A stretch of 64,000 nucleotides of DNA. It comes from Desmodus rotundus. Lineage: Eukaryota; Chordata; Mammalia; Chiroptera; Phyllostomidae. The notes beneath the pieces are model-generated. The model did no database searches, was not told the DNA's origin, and saw only the letters and a list, made by a program, of their open reading frames with translations. Positions 57,740 to 64,000 of this stretch are shown here, piece after piece. The stretch's first letter is position 1, and every line of letters starts with the position of its first letter. The DNA lies in the NCBI RefSeq assembly GCF_022682495.2, contig NC_071396.1, positions 19,279,735 through 19,343,734 on the forward strand, read 5' to 3'. Position numbers and translations under genes: made by a program.

Positions 57740-58103
57740 AGGGCATCTGCCCACACCACGCTGAGTGTTCAGCAGTTTTTACCAAGAGGGCATGAACCTC
57801 GTGCCCCACCCTCTCTATTCACCCAGTCTCACCCACAGCAACTTTTTTTTTATTTCTCTGGATGAAAAAAGTCCTCAAGGGGCAACATTTTTCTGATGTG
57901 GAAGAGGTGAAATAAAAAACGGCAGAAACACTAAAAAGCATCAAAATGAACAAGTTCAAAACCATTTTGAGCGATAGAAAAAACGTCTCAGTAGGTTATA
58001 TGGCATCAAATGGAGAGCACTCTGAAGGTGACTGAAGTTTAAACCCATAAGAATAAATACACATTTTTTCATCAATAAATTCCATTTTTTGGTCCCCCCT
58101 CGT
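57740..58103 (+). mobile_element. Hsmar2-like mariner, 3' part
   Basis: Encodes, with frameshifts, traces of a mariner transposase C-terminus: 'catctgcccacaccacgctg' (AHT..LS block), 'ccctctctattcacccagtc' (YSPDLAP block) and 'aatggagagcactctgaagg' near the stop. The right end 'ggtcccccctcg' is the Hsmar2-type terminal repeat. The left half is not recognised. Inactive. Confidence 0.75.
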
Positions 58104-59264
58104 GTATATATTTATAAGATTATATGTATATGTAAAATTGAAGCAGTGGAGAAGCCAATATTGATGAGGGGTTAAAAACTGAGAGAAGCTGGAAGTCCAG
58201 CCAGGGCGTCCTAGTAACATCTAGTCAGAAAGGGAGAGGAAGGTGCACCTTAAATCCAGTGAGATGCTTTGTCAGGAGCTCGAATGGGTGGGGAGTGTTC
58301 ATTGGAGAGAGACACCCTATTCCCAGAGAGAGCCGTAGTGTGTGGTTTCTAATGTGCAATTCTTCGATAACTTTAACGTTTTTCTTTACACACGCCTACA
58401 TTTAGGCCATAGTGATAGAAACTAAATTGTGATGTTACCCAATGTGGCACAAAACATACTAAGTATAGGCTGAACTTGAAATGCATGTGTTCAGAAAGTG
58501 TTTAATAAGTATTCCTTCCTTTCTTCTGTTCCCTCCACTCCCAGTCCCCACTCCCGTCAATGCTACTGTCTGTCCTCCTTTGGGAATGGCCCGAGAGCAG
58601 CACAGTGAGCCCCTGGACCTCAATTCGATCTCACTGTTGTCTTTTTTGATATGGAATGTTTTGTGACAGTGAACACATTTGTCTGTAATTGATTGCCTTG
58701 ACTACATTTTTCTCTTTAGAAGGGAAGCTAGTTTTCATTGTGTCTGTAAGAATTAGGGAGGAATAAGAGGAGAGCCGTGCTGTGTACACCTGCAAGGGGT
58801 CTTTAAAGCTTATAAACGTGTTCAGTATTTCTGAAACTTATTTTGCAGAACTTTTTACCTTGTACAAATATATACTAAAAATTTATTGATCGCTATGATA
58901 TTACTACATAAATTATGCTTATTATTTCCATTTCCCACTTAGGATAAGGGTACAAGCTATATTTTTAGTGGGTTTTTTTTTTTTTAGGAGGAATGGAAAA
59001 CTATCATGTGTACAGTTGACTGTAAAGAACTTTTAAACTGCATACTATAATCTTTAACATAGGAAGAATAAACATCAAAGGTTTTATTGCTGAAATTTTT
59101 TGTTTTTAATCTAAAAATCTTTGGTAAGGTTTTTTTTTTTTCAGGTGTTTCTACAGCATGTACAGAAAGGCTTTGCAAATGGACCTGTTTATTTCTCAGA
59201 GTTCTAGCTGTGGGAGAATTTCCTAAAGGAATTTTATTATTAAAATGTTTTCTATCAAAGTTAG
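58104..59264. other. no gene or repeat recognised
   Basis: AT-rich intron-like sequence with T homopolymers at about 58973-58985 and 59131-59141. No feature supported. Confidence 0.4.
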
Positions 59265-59850
59265 TATTAAGGGAATGTTTATTTGTGGCACTGTGTTAGG
59301 CACAGATGATTTTTTAAAAAAACAAGTAAGCCCTGCTTCCCCTCCTTAAGGAAAGTAGAGTCTGTCTTGGAAAGAATCAGTACAGCCGATAGTACAGTGT
59401 GGTGAGAGCTGAGGCAGAGGCATGTAGAAAAGTAGTTCATTGGGAATTAATGGGATTTCTGTAGCAGCAGCAACATGGTTAAAAAGTATCAGTGAGGTAG
59501 TGTTGAGAAAGTGTGTACCTTTAGGAGGGATGACTGGGCAGTAGGGTGGGTTGTGAGATGTGTAGAGAATGAATGAGAAAGGGTAGGGTAGATGGTGGAG
59601 GAATTGCATAGCATGATAATAAGGAGTTGGGGTCTTATTTCTTAGGAATTGTAGTGTCATTTATGATTTTAAGGAATGTGAGTGACACGTTAGCCATTGT
59701 AGAATTTGGATTGGATGGAAGAAAGGCCAAGCAGAGGGACCAAGTAAGAGGTGGTTGGTATTGAGAGAGGAGATGGGGGCCTAGGAGGTGCATGCTTGGG
59801 CATGAGGTTAGAGGGGAAGGGCCAGATTAAAGGTGATGAGCATAATGGCC
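59265..59850 (-). repeat. L2 LINE remnant, antisense
   Basis: 'gcactgtgttaggcacagat' at the left edge is the reverse complement of the L2 3' UTR. Further on, 'aggaatgtgagtgacacgtt' and 'gaatttggattggatggaag' match the C-terminal ORF2 in antisense. Non-coding. Confidence 0.55.
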
Positions 59851-60055
59851 GATAATTGTTGATTTTACCACAGTCTGCCAGGCACTGTGCTATGCGCTTT
59901 ATATGCGTTATCTCATTTAATTTTATTATTTACAATTTTAGGTGCTCTTACTAATTTGGTTTTATAGATAATTTGTTGAGGTTTAGAGAGAGGAAGTCAA
60001 GTCCCCAAGGTCATAGAGTTAGCAAGTAGCAGATGCAGAGGTGAACCAGCCAGAT
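59851..60055 (-). repeat. MIR SINE, reverse orientation
   Basis: 'gccaggcactgtgctatgcg', 'ttatctcatttaattttatt', 'aggtttagagagaggaagtc', 'cccaaggtcatagagttagc' read as reverse MIR over most of its length. Confidence 0.65.
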
Positions 60056-60214
60056 GTCAAGAGGAAAAGCTGAGAAGGCCCCCAGTGAAGTGCTATTCTG
60101 GGTTCTCTTCTGAGTGAATGGGTAGAGCCATTAAGTGAAATAGGAATGAGGAAGCAGGAGCTGGTGTATTGGAGGGAGGAGTCAGCATGAGCTTTGGAGA
60201 ATGGAAGTTGTATA

Positions 60215-60430
60215 CAGAATACCGAGAACTTGCCTGGGTCTGAATCCTGTCCCTGACACGTAGTAGCTCTGTGACCCAGAGCAGTTGCCTAACTTCACAG
60301 TGCCTCAGTTTCTAGCACGTGACGAATAGGGATGTAGTTGTACTTCCGAGATTGCTATGAGGATTAAACAAACTGCTATAGGAAAGTGCTCGTGGTAGTG
60401 CCTGTTGTGGAGTAATCCGTCATTGTCGGT
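60215..60430 (+). repeat. MIR SINE
   Basis: 'cttgcctgggtctgaatcct', 'cgtagtagctctgtgaccca', 'cacagtgcctcagtttctag' and 'gagattgctatgaggattaa' are in forward MIR order. Confidence 0.62.
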
Positions 60431-60972
60431 GTTAGCGATATCATCATCTGTATTCTGTAGAAATCCAGAGATCCGTTTCGAAGATGGATGCGCTACTTGG
60501 TATAAAACTTACAGCGCTTTCCTTCTAGCAGGGATGTAAAGCCTGGGAAAATGGTTTACCTGAAGGGGCCTTCGTAATTCCTTATAGTGAAACCTCACTT
60601 GTAACCACAGGGTCTCAGAATTTTTATTCTTTTAAGGTGCTCAGGATTAAACCCAGTTTCTTCTGAGATACCTGGTTGCCCAATTAGTTTTAGGAAAAAT
60701 GAACAGCTTGTTGAAGGACTTAAGTCTGATACATTTTGGTGTCTTCCTCTGAATCTCCTTTAAAATTCTGCCTTGCTACGCTGTGCCTGCGTTTCCTTTA
60801 TTTCCTGGTCAGCTTTGCCACACAAGGAGCGAGAATGACCTCACCTCTCTGGCCAGTCGCAGGTTTCAAGGCAGCTGCGATGGAGAGTATTCACCAAGGC
60901 GTGTGGGCTTGGGGAACGGGAGGGAAAATGGAAGTGTTGTTTGTCACCTCCCTGAAACACGAGAAAGAAGCA
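60431..60972. other. no gene or repeat recognised
   Basis: A 104-codon plus-strand frame (60736-61050) runs into the mariner and has no recognised domain. No repeat recognised. Confidence 0.4.
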
Positions 60973-60974
60973 TC

Positions 60975-61530
60975 GGGCTGGCCAAAGAGTCCGTTTAGTT
61001 ATTTACGTAAAATTAATGACACATTTTTCAGTTTCATCCATAACTATTGATTTGGATATTTTGAGTATGTTGGCTATTTCCCGCTATTGGCTTCTTAGTG
61101 GGTATAGGCCACGGCGCTGCTAAACATCTTCCAATGCATAAGACATTCCCATAGCAAAGAATTATTTGGTCAAAATGTCAGTAGTACCAATAAATTTCAC
61201 TAACTACTTTTGACACATTCGATCAGTCACAGCACCTTCTCCATACACTGTACAAACCTTTTTGTGTGTGTGTTTCAGTTGTGTTTTTACCTTTCTTGAA
61301 ATAATAAAGCATAATATGCTGAAAATGTTGCATATTTCCTTCCATCTTATATATAAAATGACTGCACAAAAATTCACCAATTTTGGTAAGTTTTTTAAAA
61401 ATGCACACTGAAACGACAGCTGTCACAATACAATCTTAACAAAATTATTTTGAATGAAGTTAAGACAACTAAGCACTACTAGCGCCATCCTACGGAAAAA
61501 AGTCAACAAACTTTTTGGTCACCCCAATAT
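60975..61530 (-). mobile_element. mariner DNA transposon (cattle Mariner1-like), internally deleted
   Basis: On the minus strand the element starts 'tattggggtgaccaaaaagt' (61531-61512) and ends 'actctttggccagcccg' (60974 side). The termini (gggtgaccaaaaagtttgtt and gggctggccaaagagtccgt) form inverted repeats. Inside are the 5' leader, the transposase N-terminus, then a jump to unrelated or 3' sequence. About 555 bp remain of roughly 1.3 kb. The left edge lacks a perfect TA. Confidence 0.85.
61223..61345 (-). pseudogene. mariner transposase N-terminal fragment
   Basis: From an internal ATG at 61345 the minus strand reads MEGNMQHFQHIMLYYFKKGK and NTTET, matching the N-terminal helix-turn-helix DNA-binding start of mariner transposases. 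It stops after about 40 codons. The catalytic DDD region is missing. Confidence 0.82.
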
Positions 61531-64000
61531 GTACACTTTCCGGGGGCCACTGCTTTCTTAAATTTCTACCCTGCCCCCCAAACCAATGCCATTTTTCATT
61601 TCCTTGAGTTTTCTTTATTTGAACACACTATACTATTCTACATAAATTGAAAATATTTTATTCAACACATTGTTATACTTTGATGTTAGCCTTAATGCAT
61701 AATACAGAATAAAAGTAGGCATAATACAATTGTTTCCCCCCACACTTATGGTTAACGATCATTATAATCCTACATTTTTAGTAGGGACCCTTTAGGTCTG
61801 AGCCAACTTTTACCGCTGCTGCGCTACAATTGCAGTTGGAGCTGAAGGTGTGGCTGCATGTTACAATGTACAACCTTTCTAGGAGGAGCAGAATTTTTTC
61901 TGGTCATTTACTTCGTGACATAGATGAGAAGTGTGGAAGCGTATGAAGGAAGATAGTATGAAGCAATAGCACACCTGAAGAAGTTCGGGGTGGCAGACGC
62001 TATTGGCTGCAGGGGTGAAACAGCATGGGACAACAGGCAGGATCACTGCCTAATTACAGGGCACTTAGGGCCAGACCTCGTCACTGAAGGGCTCTGACAA
62101 GTGGCTTCCTGAAAGACATGGTTTGGCTGTGGGGAGCCTCTCAGAACTTTCATGCAGTTTTAGGAAGAGTGATGGGTAGGCATCTGAAGGCCTAGCTGTG
62201 AAGTCCTATGACTTTTGGAATATCTCTGAGCCTCTATCTGCCTTAGAGTTCTTATGTATAAGATGTTGAGGGAGGTACCAAGGTGATTTTGCTCTCTGAG
62301 TGTTGATTCTAGAGTAAATTCTCACTCTCAGATAATTCATAAAATCCAAACTCCTGGCAGTTTTCCTTCACTGTTAGTTGTCCTCCCATGTTTGTTGAAA
62401 AACTGTGTTTTGAGTGTGGCAGTTACTCAAATTTGCGTTCCAAAGGTTCATTTCTAGGGTGGTGGTTTGGCATGTCAACACTTCGCCCTTGCCGACAGTG
62501 TTACAGGGGGTGTGTATATCCACAGGGCTCTTCTCCCCCAGGCTGTTTAGACTGCACTGTCCCTGACTGGCCTTGAGAGAGAACCCTGGGAAGAAGGTTT
62601 GGGGAAGTGCTGAGATTGCGTGAGGCAGATGGCCTCCTGTTTGCCTCACGTCACTACCCTTCTGTGGGGGACTTTTTCCAGATCATCGGAGCCACCTCAA
62701 ATGGCTTGGAGGTGTGGGAATCCCTCTCCCCCTCACCTGGTAGGCAGGGTACTGGGGGAGGGAGCGGCAAAATGTGTTGCTAGCAGTTCTGATTGGCATG
62801 CTGAATTTATTTCCCCACGGGACCGTGAGTTGTTACGTAGGCTCCCAACATTCACTTCACCAAACCACATTGGTATCTAAGGAGCTGGGGACCACCATCC
62901 AAACTTTCCTAGGGTGTGTGACCTCCTTGCAGTCAGAGGGTCTTTAACGCAGAATTCAGAAAATCAAGCCAGTGTCTGTCAAGTAGGGCATGCACTCTAA
63001 GCCACTGCTGTAATATAAACGACCATTATAATTTCTTTGAAGTTAATCGAGTCAGTGAAAGTTGAATACTCACCCAAGTATGGTGAGTTATCAGTTATTA
63101 TGGGCTTGTGATTTGTCTGCTGGAAGTTGTTGGTTTGTGGAATCATTAATCTCATGGCTAAAGCGGTTTTTAATGGATTCTCGGATTCAGTTACTTAATT
63201 TAGAACTTTGTTAAGGAGTCATATCCTTCCCTAATCCACATTTTAAACTCTAAGAATTCTATAAAAACAAGGCCCATTAAAATATATTTTAATTTTCTAT
63301 ACTCAGCAACTATCAAAATTATCCACTACAACATAGATTGTAAAGATGCTTATATTAATTAAAATATACATGGCATGTAGATACTATCCTGATAAACTTT
63401 CTGTTTTAAGTCTGATGCGTTTAACACATGTAGTGTGACCCGAAGTTTGCAGGGTAAAGCTTAGGTGAACAGATAGTCACTTGCTGAAATACTGTATAAT
63501 TTAATTAATCTGACGTGCCTTAACTAGCTTATTCTTTAAAGAGATGTCTGTTAATGTGAACAGGGCTAGTGTGTAGTCTCTTCCCCCATACCAACCAAGT
63601 TTTCTGCATTTCAAACATAGCTCTGTATTGTAATTATAAAAGTTTGTAGAGAGAGATTTTAAACGTTTGTTTCCAGGTGTGCAGATTGCAATCTAGTGAA
63701 CTTTATAGTAAAGGTTCTGGATGCCATGTAGAGATAGTGTATCGTGTTAGGGAAATGGCTTTGCCATTGGTCTAATTTTTAACTGACCTGACAGCAGAAG
63801 AAAGCCTGTGTCTCCTAATCTTGGTTATTTTAGTTCCAGTTAATTAGCTCCAAAAATATCACGTAACTCCGAGACAACTGCCATGGGAACTAGCCATGGG
63901 ACCTTGGGCCTGTGGGCTTCAGTTTTTGTCGCCTGTGGAACTTGGAGAATACGATGTGTGAAATTCCTGCCGTTATGAAAATGTGTGATTCTAACTTATC
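61531..64000. other. no gene recognised; AT-rich, intron-like
   Basis: Only short frames. A weak forward MIR resemblance at about 62170-62285 ('gaatatctctgagcctctat'). The end of the window shows no exon or polyadenylation context. Confidence 0.4.

Noticed and set aside
57996..58220. 74-codon minus-strand frame
   Set aside because: Shadow of the Hsmar2-like mariner on the other strand.

Overview
The window reads as mammalian nuclear DNA, most likely from a yangochiropteran bat. The main evidence is nine or ten copies of a tRNA-derived SINE with the bat Ves structure: a 'gccctggctggtgtggc' A-box head, a B box near 'ggttcgattccc', a 'cagggcaca' linker, a 'gaggcaaccaattgatg' segment, then a CT-rich stretch and an A-rich tail. 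A bat-type L1, a half-L1 (HAL1-like) element and several mariners agree with this. Ancient mammalian repeats (MIR, L2, L1M, MLT1, Tigger2, MER2) are everywhere. No helitron or piggyBac was recognised, so I cannot place the family more closely. Bacterial features (operons, ribosome binding sites, CRISPR) do not apply.

No protein-coding host exon could be supported. The first 50 kb look intergenic or deep-intronic: ordinary sequence broken by repeats. Landmarks are a 5.1 kb plus-strand L1 (23143-28250) that lost its ORF1 region, carries a Ves SINE and seems to sit in an MLT1 LTR; a mariner inside a CA/TA microsatellite (33886-34560); a minus-strand ORF1-only, HAL1-like retrotransposon with a perfect 16-bp target-site duplication (35289-37220); a 153-bp direct duplication about 99% identical (38357-38509 and 39113-39265); and a Tigger2 copy with MER2 inserted in it (48021-48402).

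At about 50.05-51.26 kb there is a strong CpG island with two inverted CCAAT boxes, several GC boxes and a good splice donor (about 50510). It is the only clear host regulatory element and probably the promoter and non-coding first exon of a plus-strand gene whose other exons lie beyond the window. The 13 kb after it would then be first-intron sequence: AT-richer, with four SINEs in 2 kb and several long L2 remnants, all antisense to the proposed transcript.

The window is best read as an archive of at least three mariner lineages, one Tigger/MER2 nest, one hAT-like element, L1/HAL1, L2, MIR, MaLR LTRs and recent Ves SINEs, ending at an unidentified promoter. I found no convincing new multi-gene system. 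The items most worth checking are the HAL1-like element, the near-identical duplication, the mariner copies and the orphan CpG-island promoter. Family names were assigned by recall of consensus features, not by a database search, and edges are approximate except where target-site duplications fix them.
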